Source: Bradyrhizobium sp. STM 3843 (GTDB lineage: Bacteria; Pseudomonadota; Alphaproteobacteria; Rhizobiales; Xanthobacteraceae). From it: 44,576 nucleotides of DNA. Position numbers and translations under genes: made by a program. Below the pieces are notes generated by a model. That model searched no databases. It saw nothing but the letters and a program-made list of their open reading frames with translations, and was not told the origin of the DNA. Below, piece after piece: positions 8,358-16,263 of the stretch. The DNA lies in assembly GCF_000239815.1 (NCBI RefSeq), contig NZ_CAFK01000190.1, forward strand, positions 1-44,576, in the 5' to 3' direction. Within the stretch, counting starts at the first letter, position 1, and every line of letters begins with the position of its first letter.

Positions 8358-8375
8358 AAGCATGGAGCGTGCCAA
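8358..8375 (-). promoter_or_regulatory. Sigma-54 (-24/-12) promoter of glnII
   Basis: On the minus strand the sequence is TTGGCACGCTCCATGCTT. It fits the RpoN consensus YTGGCACG-N4-TTGCW, with GG and GC separated by exactly ten bases and one deviation (ATGC for TTGC). The predicted start of transcription is near 8348, leaving a leader of about 75 bases before the glnII ATG. GlnII in Bradyrhizobium is known to be NtrC/RpoN dependent, which fits. Confidence 0.85.
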
Positions 8376-8802
8376 CCCCGCGACGTCGCGCCGCAGGCAA
8401 ACGGGGGCGATTGCCCTGCCTCGCGCTGTGGATACCGCAAGGAAAGCGTGCGGCAAACCAGCGCACATAGGCAGGCGACGCACGCTGCGCCGCGAAGGTT
8501 TTGTGACCGAATCCCGCTTGATTCTGTGGCATTTTCCGCACCGCCACACAGGCCGAGATCAGCGCGGCGGCAGCTTTCCGAAATAATCGGAAAGAGGAGA
8601 TCGCCCGCCAGCAACCTTCAGTCCGGCTCAAGCGTTAATCAGCTGCCTGCTGCCTCATGGAAGGCAAAGCCAAAATTGCCTCCAAATTGCGCACAGACTG
8701 ATCTTCTTTTCATCAGATTGCATTTCGCGAGGCATCGCCGATATCGAGCTTGGTAACCACAAGAGAACGAGTCGGGCGCACCATGAGGTTGTGTTCCGAT
8801 GG
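8376..8802. promoter_or_regulatory. Divergent control region between glnII and the gstI-like gene
   Basis: About 430 bases without a convincing gene. It should hold the NtrC activator sites for glnII and the promoter of the divergent small gene. Dyads visible are GTGCG-N9-CGCAC (about 8448-8466) and GGCAA-N8-TTGCC (8663-8680); neither matches the classical NtrC dyad, so no site is assigned. Confidence 0.4.
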
Positions 8803-8816
8803 AAAGGAGATCGAGA

Positions 8817-9029
8817 ATGAACACAGACTCCCCGATCGAGGGATCCGCCAGGATCTATCAATTCCCGCGAGGTGGCCGTGCGGCCCTCGGCGGCCAGCGC
8901 TACGGCGAAACGCAATCGTCTGCGCCGGTCAGCCAGGCGGTGCAGCCGTCGATCTGTAGCGGCAGCTGGTATCATGACGAGGCGATCCAGGAAGCCAAGT
9001 CCAAATCACAGCCCAGCTGGGACCACTAA
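8817..9029 (+). CDS. gstI: DUF2735 small protein, candidate glutamine synthetase translation inhibitor GstI
   Basis: A 70-residue protein transcribed divergently from glnII. Its N-terminus has the DUF2735 signature SARIYQFPRGGRAAL (residues 9-23) and its C-terminus the conserved WYHDEAIQEA (about 52-61). In Rhizobium leguminosarum a small gene in this same divergent position, gstI, encodes an inhibitor of GSII translation whose own transcription is repressed when glnII is activated. Position, size and the AKIYxFP-like motif make this the likely counterpart; the equivalence is inferred, not shown. Translation start is clear: AAAGGAGA (8803-8810) lies six bases before the ATG. A strong intrinsic terminator follows at 9076-9112. 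Confidence 0.75.
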   Translation: MNTDSPIEGSARIYQFPRGGRAALGGQRYGETQSSAPVSQAVQPSICSGSWYHDEAIQEAKSKSQPSWDH

Positions 9030-9075
9030 TGCCATCAAGTCATGGGAAAGCGAGCAGTCGTTGCCGCAGGTGCTG

Positions 9076-9112
9076 AAGGGTCGGAACGAGATCGTTCCGG
9101 CCCTTTTTGTTT
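9076..9112 (+). terminator. Rho-independent terminator of the gstI-like gene
   Basis: A 14-bp stem AAGGGTCGGAACGA / TCGTTCCGGCCCTT with one G-T wobble and a GA loop, followed by TTTGTTT. This is the best intrinsic terminator in the window. Confidence 0.9.
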
Positions 9113-9260
9113 GAGGAAGATACTGTGTATCCGCTCGCAGGCGGTCTTGGAGAATGCGAGCATCACGTCTCACCTTGGATTATCGACGATACCGGGACCG
9201 CAGGACGAGATCGCGCGCAGCAACGTTTCACACGGACTGGCGATGGCGTAGATTGCGGCC

Positions 9261-10007
9261 ATGGCAAATATCCCGGCCCGCCATTTCAATCTCCAGGGCG
9301 CGAGTAATTTTCGCGATCTCGGCGGCTATCCAACCGGGCACGGGCGCCGCGTGCGCTGGCGGCATCTCTTCCGCTCCAATCATCTCGGGCAGCTGACGAA
9401 TGCCGACATCGCGATCGTTCGCGCGCTTGGCCTGCGCGCGGCATTTGACTTCCGTGGACGCGAGGAGCGCATCGCGGCCCCATGTGGCATCGCTGAAATC
9501 TCAGTCCACTCGCTGCCGATCGAACCCACCGTGGTGGCGGCGCTCCGGACCGAGCTCGCTGCGGGACGGCTGAGCGCCGAGGCCGCCCTCGAGATCATGC
9601 GGGAATCCTATCGCAACTACGTGCGCCATAACACGCAGAGCTTCCGGACGTTGTTTGCGCACCTTCTAGACGATCACGCACCGATGGTGATCCACTGCAC
9701 TGCCGGCAAGGACCGCACCGGTCTTGCCTGCGCCCTGGTGCTGCATGCGCTTGGCGTGGCTGATAACGTGATCCTGGACGATTATCTGCTCACCAACCGG
9801 TATTACCGGCGCGATCCGACGGCCGGCACCGACCTGCCGGACGATGTGCGGCAGGCCATCGGCACCGTTGACGCGTCATTCCTGGCCGCGGCATTCGATG
9901 CGATCCAGGCAGACTATGGCGGTCTTGATGCCTATCTTCGGGAAGGCATCGGCCTTGGTGCAGCGGAGCGCAACGCGCTCGAAGGGCGATACCTGGAATC
10001 CGCCTAG
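9261..10007 (+). CDS. Tyrosine-protein phosphatase family protein
   Basis: 248 residues. The phosphatase loop HCTAGKDRTG (145-154) gives the C(X)5R signature with catalytic Cys146 and Arg152. The start NFRDLGGY (16-23) is typical of the bacterial Y_phosphatase3 group, and FDFRGREER at 62-70 matches the conserved 'DLR...E' strand. Such enzymes are cytoplasmic dual-specificity or tyrosine/phosphoinositide phosphatases; the Lys-Asp-Arg in the loop resembles LipA/MptpB-type enzymes that can act on phosphoinositides. The substrate here is unknown. It stands alone on the plus strand after the gstI-like gene and is convergent with a small hypothetical gene. Confidence 0.9.
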   Translation: MANIPARHFNLQGASNFRDLGGYPTGHGRRVRWRHLFRSNHLGQLTNADIAIVRALGLRAAFDFRGREERIAAPCGIAEISVHSLPIEPTVVAALRTELAAGRLSAEAALEIMRESYRNYVRHNTQSFRTLFAHLLDDHAPMVIHCTAGKDRTGLACALVLHALGVADNVILDDYLLTNRYYRRDPTAGTDLPDDVRQAIGTVDASFLAAAFDAIQADYGGLDAYLREGIGLGAAERNALEGRYLESA

Positions 10008-10063
10008 GGATCGCCTGCGGCACGGTTTACCCGCTAGAAGCTGCGCGTTGGCTTGTCTTCAGA

Positions 10064-10285
10064 TCAGGCGGCTTCGTCCGATTCCACCGATTCCGCAGCC
10101 TCCATCGCATCCAGATCGGCAATCACTTCCTCGAACGCCGAAATGGCCTGCTGAACGGCCGCGATCTGCATCAATTCCCAGCCGCTGACCGGACCGGTGC
10201 GATTTTGCAGGGCGACCACGAGATCGCGCCGCTGCTCCTTGAGTTGCACCAGCGGCAAACCATGGTCCGGCAGATGTCTCATCAT
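10064..10285 (-). CDS. Small helical hypothetical protein
   Basis: 73 residues, no signal peptide or membrane segment. A predicted amphipathic helical pair with acidic C-terminal tail (AIADLDAMEAAESVESDEAA-like end); the central VALQNRTGPVSGWELMQIAAVQQAI segment looks like two helices joined by a turn. Not recognised as a named family. The ATG at 10285 is supported by GGAG seven bases upstream. It is convergent with the phosphatase gene and separated by 112 bp from the SGNH hydrolase gene upstream on the same strand. Real-gene support is the ribosome binding site and codon-like composition only. Confidence 0.6.
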   Translation of the reverse strand: MMRHLPDHGLPLVQLKEQRRDLVVALQNRTGPVSGWELMQIAAVQQAISAFEEVIADLDAMEAAESVESDEAA

Positions 10286-10397
10286 TATAAGGCTCCAACA
10301 CCCCTCGACTGCAGGGACCAACCGTAATCTGGGCTCCGTCGCGATCCGATTACAAATGTCCGGTCAATTTTAACGATCGGGCGCTTAAACTTTCTGG

Positions 10398-11099
10398 CTA
10401 CGCGACCGCGCCAGGGACGCCGCTGACCGCTGCGCCAATAGCCGCATCGAGCGCCGCCGTGACGCACGCAGTCGAATACTCTGTTTGGTGCAGACCATCC
10501 CCGGCGATGAGCTTCCCGGGGTCAATGCCATCCTTGACCCACTGCTCCATCAGCCTGAAGCGCGGAAACAGATTGGCCTTGGCCGCAACTGCGGCTTCGG
10601 CAATCAACGACACCATGAGGCGCGTGTCAGCCTCTTTGTCCTTCAGCAGCTCCGGTGCGTATTGGAGATCCATCAGGATCACATCGGCCTCGATCTCGAG
10701 GCTGGCCAGCCAGCTCAATCCGGTGGCGATGGTCGCGGCCACTCTATGCGGATCGTAGAGAGACCGGTGATAGATCGCGTTGGTGCCGACCTGCCAGATC
10801 ACCAGCGCCGGCCCCTCCTCGATCACGTCAGCCTCGAAGCGCGCGGCTTCCTCCGGTGCTTCCTGCCCGCCGATCCCGCGGTTGACGACGTCGATCATGC
10901 GATCCGGAAAGCGCTTGCGCAGCGCAAGTTCGAGGCGTGCCGGATACGGGATCACATCGCCTTCGCCCGCCGTCGTCGACGATCCGATCGCAACGATCCG
11001 CGTTTTTCGCCACCGCTTGAGGCTTTCGGAGAGATGCTTGAGAGGATAGTTGAACTTAACCAGTTCAAGGTGCGGATTGCAGTTTGGCGTATCCGTCAT
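10398..11099 (-). CDS. SGNH/GDSL-family hydrolase
   Basis: 233 residues, no leader, so cytoplasmic. The SGNH blocks are in order: block I IGSSTTAG (38-45, nucleophile Ser41), block II NRGIGGQE (73-80), block III GTNA (105-108, Asn107) and block V DGLH (201-204, Asp201 and His204). The GDS motif is GSS here, a known variant. The fold hydrolyses esters such as lipids, carbohydrate O-acetyl groups or thioesters; the substrate cannot be told. A GGGGGA ribosome binding site precedes the ATG. The gene diverges from the SDR gene at 11228 with 128 bp between them. Confidence 0.85.
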   Translation of the reverse strand: MTDTPNCNPHLELVKFNYPLKHLSESLKRWRKTRIVAIGSSTTAGEGDVIPYPARLELALRKRFPDRMIDVVNRGIGGQEAPEEAARFEADVIEEGPALVIWQVGTNAIYHRSLYDPHRVAATIATGLSWLASLEIEADVILMDLQYAPELLKDKEADTRLMVSLIAEAAVAAKANLFPRFRLMEQWVKDGIDPGKLIAGDGLHQTEYSTACVTAALDAAIGAAVSGVPGAVA

Positions 11100-11227
11100 C
11101 TGCGTTCCCCCTAGCCATCTTTGGTTGCATGTTCGTGCCGCGAAGTGGCGGCCATTGCAAGTCCCGTCGGGCTTGGCGATATTAGGCCCTTGGCGCCGAT
11201 GGGCATGTGAATTGGGATTAAGGTGCG

Positions 11228-11908
11228 ATGAACGGTACGGTGGTCGTCATCACGGGAGCGCTCGGCGCGCTGGGCAGGAGCGTTGCGGAACTCGCCCTCG
11301 CCCGCGGCGCCCGCGTCGCAGGCATCGATCACGCCCAGGCCGAAATTCCTGCGAGCGACGACCGGATTGAACTGGGCGGCGTCGACCTGTCCGATGCGGC
11401 GCAGGCCAAGACGGCGATTGACGCTGTTGCCGCCCATTTCGGATCGCTCGACGCATTGATCAATATCGCAGGCGCCTTCACCTTCGAGCCGGTCGCCGAT
11501 GGCGACGATACCGCGTGGCAGAAAATGCACGCGCTCAATGTGTTGACGGCAATTCATGCATCGCGTGCCGCGATCCCTCATCTTGCCCGGTCGAAGACGG
11601 GCCGAATCGTCAATATCGGCGCCATCGGCGCGCTGCAGGCAGGCGCCGGTATGGGCCCCTATGCCGCTTCCAAGTCCGGCGTGCATCGACTGACAGAGGC
11701 GCTCGCGGCTGAGTGGAAAGGCAAGATCACGGTCAACGCCGTGCTCCCCTCGACGATCGATACGCCTGCCAACCGCGAAGCCATGCCAAAAGCCGAATTT
11801 GAAAAATGGGTGACGCCGCAGGAGGTCGCCGAAGTCATCCTGTTCCTGGCGAGCGACGCTGCAAGCGGCGTCACCGGCGCGTTGATTCCAGTCGCGGGGC
11901 GCGTCTAG
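11228..11908 (+). CDS. Short-chain dehydrogenase/reductase with substituted catalytic Ser
   Basis: 226 residues, a single classical SDR Rossmann domain. The cofactor loop is TGALGALG (9-16), a variant of TGxxxGxG with Ala at the second Gly. An acidic residue (GIDHA, Asp33) after strand 2 suggests NAD(H) preference. Also visible are INIAG (77-81) and the catalytic YAASK (144-148). Thirteen residues before Tyr144, where classical SDRs have the catalytic Ser, this protein has Ala131 (GRIVNIGAIG). It ends with the usual GALIPVAGRV. The ribosome binding site is AAGGTG. Substrate unknown; reduced or altered activity is possible. Confidence 0.88.
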   Translation: MNGTVVVITGALGALGRSVAELALARGARVAGIDHAQAEIPASDDRIELGGVDLSDAAQAKTAIDAVAAHFGSLDALINIAGAFTFEPVADGDDTAWQKMHALNVLTAIHASRAAIPHLARSKTGRIVNIGAIGALQAGAGMGPYAASKSGVHRLTEALAAEWKGKITVNAVLPSTIDTPANREAMPKAEFEKWVTPQEVAEVILFLASDAASGVTGALIPVAGRV

Positions 11909-11973
11909 CGCGGCGGACTTGAAGTTCTGATCACTTTCATCCGCGCGTCCGTCATCAGCGCTCAATCCAAGGC

Positions 11974-12000
11974 GCACGAGGAGCAACAATCTGCTCGTGC
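11974..12000 (+). terminator. Possible terminator after the SDR gene
   Basis: GCACGAG/CTCGTGC, a 7-bp stem with a 13-base loop, 65 bases after the SDR stop and followed by TCTCCTA. No real T-tract, so weak. Confidence 0.35.
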
Positions 12001-12192
12001 TCTCCTACCCTTCCGAAGTTCGCTTCATTTCGCGGCAGCCTCGCAAAGCGGAACTCGGCTTCGAACGGCACGCCGTCTGCGAGCCCAGATATTCGTTGGC
12101 GGCACCAAGACTTTGGCTGCACTTTTGGGCTGCCCTGGGTGGATACATGCGGCTAGAGTCGCGCGACCTGAGTCGCTTGCCCGGGACCGGCC

Positions 12193-12891
12193 TTGGAAAC
12201 CGCGCTCTACATGCCAGTGAAACGCTTCCTCGAGACGCTCGGCTTCTCGGTCAAGGGCGAGATCGGCGGCTGCGACGTGGTCGCACTGAAGGGCAATGAT
12301 CCTCCGATCGTGATCATCTGCGAGCTGAAACAGGCCTTCAATCTCGAACTCTTGCTGCAAGCCGTCGACCGTGCGGGCGCCAGCGACGAGACGTGGATTG
12401 CAGCCAATCTGTCCGCCCGCGGCAAGGGCCGTGAAGGCGATGCCCGCTACCGCAACCTCTGTCGACGGCTCGGTTTCGGCATGCTCGGTGTGACGACTGG
12501 CGGCGATGTCGAGGTGCTCGTCGCTCCGGCCACCACTGCCCCGCGTCGCAATCCAAAGAAGCGCTCGCGACTTGTCTCGGAGCATCAGCGCCGCAAGGGC
12601 GATCCGGCGCTCGGCGGCTCGACGCGGGCCCCGATCATGACGGCCTATCGTCAGCAGGCGCTTGCCTGTGCCTCGGCCCTGGCGACGGGCCCGAAGCGGG
12701 TGCGCGATCTCCGCCCAGAGATTCCGGACGCAGCCAAAATCTTGTTGCGGAATGTCTACGGCTGGTTCGATCGCACCGAGCGCGGTGTTTACGCACTGAC
12801 GGAATCTGGCCGCGCCGCCTTGCGGCGATGGCCGCAGCACACCCACATGCAGGACGCCGAGGTGCAAGGTCGCAACATGGTGAATGCATAA
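12193..12891 (+). CDS. DUF2161 family protein (putative PD-(D/E)XK phosphodiesterase)
   Basis: 232 residues. The N-terminal half carries a nuclease-like core: GGCDVVALKG...IVIICELKQAF, in which Asp28 and the Glu-x-Lys of CELK (about 46-49) make the PD-(D/E)XK pattern, followed by LLQAVDRA. The C-terminal part (about 150-220) looks like a winged-helix, with RPEIPDAAKILLRNVYGWFDRTERGVYALTESGR. DUF2161 proteins are annotated as PD-(D/E)XK-type phosphodiesterases of unknown role. The start is probably TTG at 12193, giving the typical METALYxPVKRFLE opening; an ATG six codons later is the alternative. No restriction or toxin partner is adjacent. Confidence 0.8.
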   Translation: METALYMPVKRFLETLGFSVKGEIGGCDVVALKGNDPPIVIICELKQAFNLELLLQAVDRAGASDETWIAANLSARGKGREGDARYRNLCRRLGFGMLGVTTGGDVEVLVAPATTAPRRNPKKRSRLVSEHQRRKGDPALGGSTRAPIMTAYRQQALACASALATGPKRVRDLRPEIPDAAKILLRNVYGWFDRTERGVYALTESGRAALRRWPQHTHMQDAEVQGRNMVNA

Positions 12892-12912
12892 CAGGCCTGT
12901 CGCACCGATTTC

Positions 12913-12930
12913 ATATTGCAATGCAACATT
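12913..12930 (+). promoter_or_regulatory. Motif ATATTGCAATGCAACATT upstream of the 12969 gene
   Basis: The motif contains the short palindrome TTGCAATGCAA and lies 39 bases before the ATG at 12969. A close relative occurs upstream of the convergent GNAT gene (14083-14102). TGC/GCA-rich dyads are used by PhaR-type regulators of polyhydroxybutyrate genes in alphaproteobacteria; linking these sites to PhaR is speculation. Confidence 0.4.
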
Positions 12931-12968
12931 CAGCCTTCTAGGTATCCCGGATCATTCATGAGGCCCCA

Positions 12969-13274
12969 ATGAGCGAAGACTGGAATACCAAGTATGGCCC
13001 CCGGCGCGTCCGGCGTGATCCGCCGACCCTCGAGGAGGCGATTTTCGCTGCGGCGGGCATCACTGACGATGTGCAGGCCCAGGCCGAGATCGCGTCGGCG
13101 CTGATGGGTCTTCCGCTCGAGCAAGTTCTGCCGGAAGTGAAGAAGGCAAGCCGCGTCGCGGCCCGCACCGCGACCCGCGTCATCACCGCAGATCAAGGTA
13201 CGCAGCAGCGCGCCGTGGTGGTCGAACGCCGCACCGTCAGGCGCTTCAACATCGACAAGCGCACCGGAACCTGA
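12969..13274 (+). CDS. Conserved-looking small hypothetical protein
   Basis: 101 residues, no signal peptide or membrane segment. An acidic/aromatic N-terminus (MSEDWNTKYGPRR) leads into a helical middle, with LEEAIFAAAGITDDVQAQAEIASALMGL followed by an Ala/Thr/Arg-rich region. The C-terminus is basic and beta-rich (VVVERRTVRRFNIDKR). Not recognised as a named family; the Ala-rich helical centre and basic tail could suit a granule- or nucleic-acid-associated protein, but nothing shows this. GAGG lies a few bases before the ATG. A TTGC/GCAA dyad lies upstream (12913-12930), and a bidirectional terminator separates it from the convergent GNAT gene. Confidence 0.7.
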   Translation: MSEDWNTKYGPRRVRRDPPTLEEAIFAAAGITDDVQAQAEIASALMGLPLEQVLPEVKKASRVAARTATRVITADQGTQQRAVVVERRTVRRFNIDKRTGT

Positions 13275-13342
13275 AGCCCGTCGGCGCTCGTGCCGTGCGC
13301 AAATCATAGGCTTCGTTTCAGGTAGAAAGACCTTCCTCGACA

Positions 13343-13375
13343 AAAACGCGAAGGCGATGATCGCCCTCGCGTTTT
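13343..13375. terminator. Bidirectional intrinsic terminator
   Basis: Arms AAAACGCGA and TCGCGTTTT enclose an inner GGCGA/TCGCC with a TGA loop and one mismatch. Both strands end in a T-run (TTTTGT on plus, TTTTTGTC on minus), serving the convergent genes at 12969-13274 and 13401-14024. Confidence 0.88.
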
Positions 13376-13400
13376 GTATGCGCGACATTTGCCGTGTGGA

Positions 13401-14024
13401 TCAGGCGGCGCGCTTGGTCGCGTACATGCGGCTCACCAGCTTCCAGCAAGCGCGGTTCAGGTTGAAGATCGCGCGCGCCGCGGCGATCGGGGTGTCGATC
13501 ACGATCTTGGCCAACTCGTCCTGCGGCTGCTGCATGAGATCGATCGTGCCGGTTGATTCGCCGTGGCTGAAGACCAGATGCGCTCCGAATTTCGCAGCAA
13601 GGGCACGCATCGCGTGGTTCTGCGCACCGGTCGTGACCCGCAGCTTGCGGTAGCCCTTCCAACGCGCTTCCGAAATCACCCTCTCAAACAACAGGCTGCC
13701 GACGCCGCGCCGACGCACGCACGTCTCGACGCTGAACGCAACCTCCGGCAAGCCGTCATCGGACTGTTCCGGCGGATGCAGTTCGGCCGCACCGCGTACG
13801 ATCCCGTTTTCCATGTACGCAACGATCACAGTGCCGTCGGCAGCGCATTTGGCGGCATAACGTTCGATGAAACCGTCATCCAGGAAACCGTTGAATCGAT
13901 CGTGACGGCTTTCCGAATCAAGTCGCAACAGATGGTCGCGCAACAGCGGCAGTTCTTCGTGCTGGCTGAGCGTCCGCACATAGCCGAACCCCGGCCGCGG
14001 ACGGAAAACATCTACCTGTGGCAC
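13401..14024 (-). CDS. GNAT-family N-acetyltransferase
   Basis: 207 residues. The acetyl-CoA-binding motif A is seen in VAFSVETCVRRRGVGSLLFERVISEA (about 94-119), with R-R-G-V-G as the Q/RxxGxG/A loop; the following KLRVTTGAQNHAMRALAAKFGA is motif B. A 40-residue C-terminal extension (LMQQPQDELAKIVIDTPIAAARAIF...) goes beyond the minimal domain. Such domains move an acetyl group from acetyl-CoA to an amine on a small molecule or protein; the substrate is unknown. Some Bradyrhizobium homologues are annotated only as GNAT. The motif ATATTGTGCATCGCAACATT lies 59 bases upstream of the ATG. Confidence 0.85.
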   Translation of the reverse strand: MPQVDVFRPRPGFGYVRTLSQHEELPLLRDHLLRLDSESRHDRFNGFLDDGFIERYAAKCAADGTVIVAYMENGIVRGAAELHPPEQSDDGLPEVAFSVETCVRRRGVGSLLFERVISEARWKGYRKLRVTTGAQNHAMRALAAKFGAHLVFSHGESTGTIDLMQQPQDELAKIVIDTPIAAARAIFNLNRACWKLVSRMYATKRAA

Positions 14025-14082
14025 AGCAAAATCTCCTCTTGGCAGCAGCCCTCGAGGAGGCGTCGATCCCTAGACAGACGCT

Positions 14083-14102
14083 ATATTGTGCATCGCAACA
14101 TT
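14083..14102 (-). promoter_or_regulatory. Motif related to 12913-12930, upstream of the GNAT gene
   Basis: Plus-strand ATATTGTGCATCGCAACATT. Compared with 12913-12930, the last 13 bases match at 11 positions (GCATCGCAACATT against GCAATGCAACATT), and both begin ATATTG. A shared regulator for the two convergent genes is possible. Confidence 0.4.
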
Positions 14103-14179
14103 AAATTCAAGCCCGCGGCTCTCCTGAGAAAACATGAAGCCCATGCGACAAATGCTTGGTTAAAGAATGATTTCAGCGC

Positions 14180-14578
14180 TCAGAGCACAAGCTGGGTCTG
14201 CGTGACGACCGCAACCAGCTTGCCGTCGTCAGTTTCGACCCGGGTCTGCCATACCTGCGTGCGGCGGCCGCGATGAATCGGGGTCGCGGTCGCGACGACG
14301 GTGCTTCCCTCCTTTGCACCACCGATGAAATTGGTCTTGCTCTCGACGGTGGTCGTGCCCTTTGCGTCCTCGGGCAGATTGATCACGGTTGCTGCGGCGC
14401 CCACCGAATCGGCGAGCGCCATGATCGCGCCGCCGTGCAGCGTGTGGTTCAGGGTGCAAAGGTCCGGACGCACGGTCATGCTGGCGACCACGCGGTCGAG
14501 CGTGGCTTCCGTGAAAGTCACCCCCTTCAGCTCGGCAAACGGCATTTTGAGCGCATTGATCTTATCAAGCGGCGTCAT
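14180..14578 (-). CDS. PaaI-type hotdog-fold thioesterase
   Basis: 132 residues, the usual size of PaaI/YbgC-like hotdog thioesterases. The active-site segment is NHTLHGGAIMALADSVGAAA (about 44-63), the standard 'N...HGG..aLaD...g.aa' with the catalytic acid Asp58 region; ESKTNFIGGAKEG (about 79-91) and TQVWQTRVETDDGKLVAVVTQTQ complete the fold. These enzymes hydrolyse acyl- or aryl-CoA thioesters in the cytoplasm. The ATG at 14578 is preceded by GGAGGGGAC; the frame is open to 14710, but that extension overlaps the deacylase gene and is not protein-like. It lies 104 bp downstream of the deacylase on the same strand. Confidence 0.88.
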   Translation of the reverse strand: MTPLDKINALKMPFAELKGVTFTEATLDRVVASMTVRPDLCTLNHTLHGGAIMALADSVGAAATVINLPEDAKGTTTVESKTNFIGGAKEGSTVVATATPIHRGRRTQVWQTRVETDDGKLVAVVTQTQLVL

Positions 14579-14682
14579 ACCGTCCCCTCCTTCGGTTGTT
14601 GCCAAGGATGTTCGGGAGATTGGCCCCGCAGCGTCATCGCGACAACGACCTGCGAGGTCATTGCCAGCAATGGTCGACCGTT

Positions 14683-15978
14683 CTAGGCCGCCGTTTCCAC
14701 ACCGCACCATTCAGCGATAAAGAGCGCGGTCGCCTTTGTCGATTTGCGCAGCGAATCCAGATCGACATATTCGTTGAAGCCGTGCATTGCAGCACCGCTC
14801 GCGCCGAAGCAAAGGCTCGGGATGTCGTAGTTCAGTCCATAAAACCGCGTGTCGGTCAGGGCAGTGAAGACGAGATCTTCGACAGCGCCGCCGAAGACGG
14901 CATTGTAGGCACGGTCGAAGGCGGCCTCCGGTTCTGCCGCGTTCGTGAGCTCATAGCCTTCGGACAGGAAGCCCGACCATTCCACGATCGGCGGATTGTT
15001 CGACAGGAAACGGTGGTGACGGGCAGCCGCCGCGACGCAGGACAGAATCTCCTTCTGGCACTCGGACACCGACCAGCCCGGAAGGATCGCGATGCGACAA
15101 TCGACATCGCACCAGGCCGGGACACTCGAGGCCCAATCGCCTCCCTTGATGATCCCCGGATTGAAGTTGATCGGGTGCTGGAGCGTCTTGAAGTATCGAT
15201 CGCTTCGGGCGCGCTCGTTCCATTCAGACTCGAGCTGCTCGAGCGCCTGGATCAGGTGGTAGGCCGCCGTAATCGCGTTGGCGCCGGATCCAGCCTCGAA
15301 GACGTGCACCGGGAAGCCGCGGACCTTCAGCCGAAACCAGATCACGCCGACCTGGGATCGCACCATTTTGCAATCGGTCGGCTCAGGGATGAAGCAGGCA
15401 TCGGCCCGATAGCCACGCTGCAAGGTGGATAGCGCGCCGACGCCCGTGCTTTCCTCCTCGATGACGGACTGGAAATGGATTCGCCCCGTGGGCTTTAGCC
15501 CAGCGGCGCTGATCGCATCCAAGGCGTAGAGTGCGCCGATGGTGCCGGACTTCATGTCACAGGCGCCACGCCCGTACATCTTGCCGTCCTTGATCACGGG
15601 CGAGAAGGGCGGCGTCTCCCACATATCGAGCGGACCAGCCGGCACCACATCACAATGGCCCTGCAGGATCAGTGACTTGCCCACGCTGCTCGGCGGGCGA
15701 TAGGTCCCGACCACGGTGCGTCCCTTGGAGACGTCGGTCTCGACCGGACCATAGCCGCGCAAGTCCTTCAGCTCACTGAGGTCGATGTGCCAGTCGTCCA
15801 CCTCGTAGCCACGCTCGCGCAGAAGATCGCCGATCATGTCCTGGCAAGGACCCTCCGCACCGCGCGTGGAAGGAATTGCGACGAAGTCGCAGGTGGTGGC
15901 CAATTGCCGGTCAAACCCATCATCCACCGCGTCGACAATGCGCCGCGCAATATCGTTGGTGATCATTGCATTGAACAT
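14683..15978 (-). CDS. ArgE/DapE/ACY1-family M20 deacylase
   Basis: 431 residues, M20 metallopeptidase family. Metal-site motifs are in order: GHCDVVPAG (107-115), GRGACDMKSG (136-145, bridging Asp141) and the catalytic-base segment EEES (174-177); a C-terminal CFGASGAAMHGFNEYVD block supplies the last His ligand. The central dimerisation domain begins near residue 190. Family members hydrolyse N-acyl groups from amino acids or similar amides with two Zn/Co ions. It resembles the rhizobial 'ArgE/DapE family deacylase' group rather than true ArgE or DapE. The start at 15978 (MFNAMITND) fits relatives; an ATG at 15966 and one at 16026 are alternatives. Possibly co-transcribed with the thioesterase downstream. 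Confidence 0.88.
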   Translation of the reverse strand: MFNAMITNDIARRIVDAVDDGFDRQLATTCDFVAIPSTRGAEGPCQDMIGDLLRERGYEVDDWHIDLSELKDLRGYGPVETDVSKGRTVVGTYRPPSSVGKSLILQGHCDVVPAGPLDMWETPPFSPVIKDGKMYGRGACDMKSGTIGALYALDAISAAGLKPTGRIHFQSVIEEESTGVGALSTLQRGYRADACFIPEPTDCKMVRSQVGVIWFRLKVRGFPVHVFEAGSGANAITAAYHLIQALEQLESEWNERARSDRYFKTLQHPINFNPGIIKGGDWASSVPAWCDVDCRIAILPGWSVSECQKEILSCVAAAARHHRFLSNNPPIVEWSGFLSEGYELTNAAEPEAAFDRAYNAVFGGAVEDLVFTALTDTRFYGLNYDIPSLCFGASGAAMHGFNEYVDLDSLRKSTKATALFIAEWCGVETAA

Positions 15979-16263
15979 TCCTGTGTCCCGACTGACCATG
16001 AAATCACAACTTCGCGCCAATGGCACGGTTTTTGGCCCCGGCTTTCAGAATCGCAGAGGTCACCCTACAGTGCCGCATGCTTTTCTCGACCGGGTGGACC
16101 ATTTGATGCGCAACAATCGCAACGTTCTCAGGCAGGTAGCGAAGGTCAAATCCGCTCCACCAGCATCAGCCATCTGCGTTTCCGACCGGAATCTCTGTGC
16201 GGCCGGGCAGCAACCTGAAGGTGTGCTGATCAATATCGGGCGAAAAGGCTTCGAGAGCAAGTG

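Noticed and set aside
8448..8466. GTGCG-N9-CGCAC dyad as an NtrC site for glnII
   Set aside because: The half-sites are oriented opposite to the classical TGCAC-N7-GTGCA dyad and the spacing differs.
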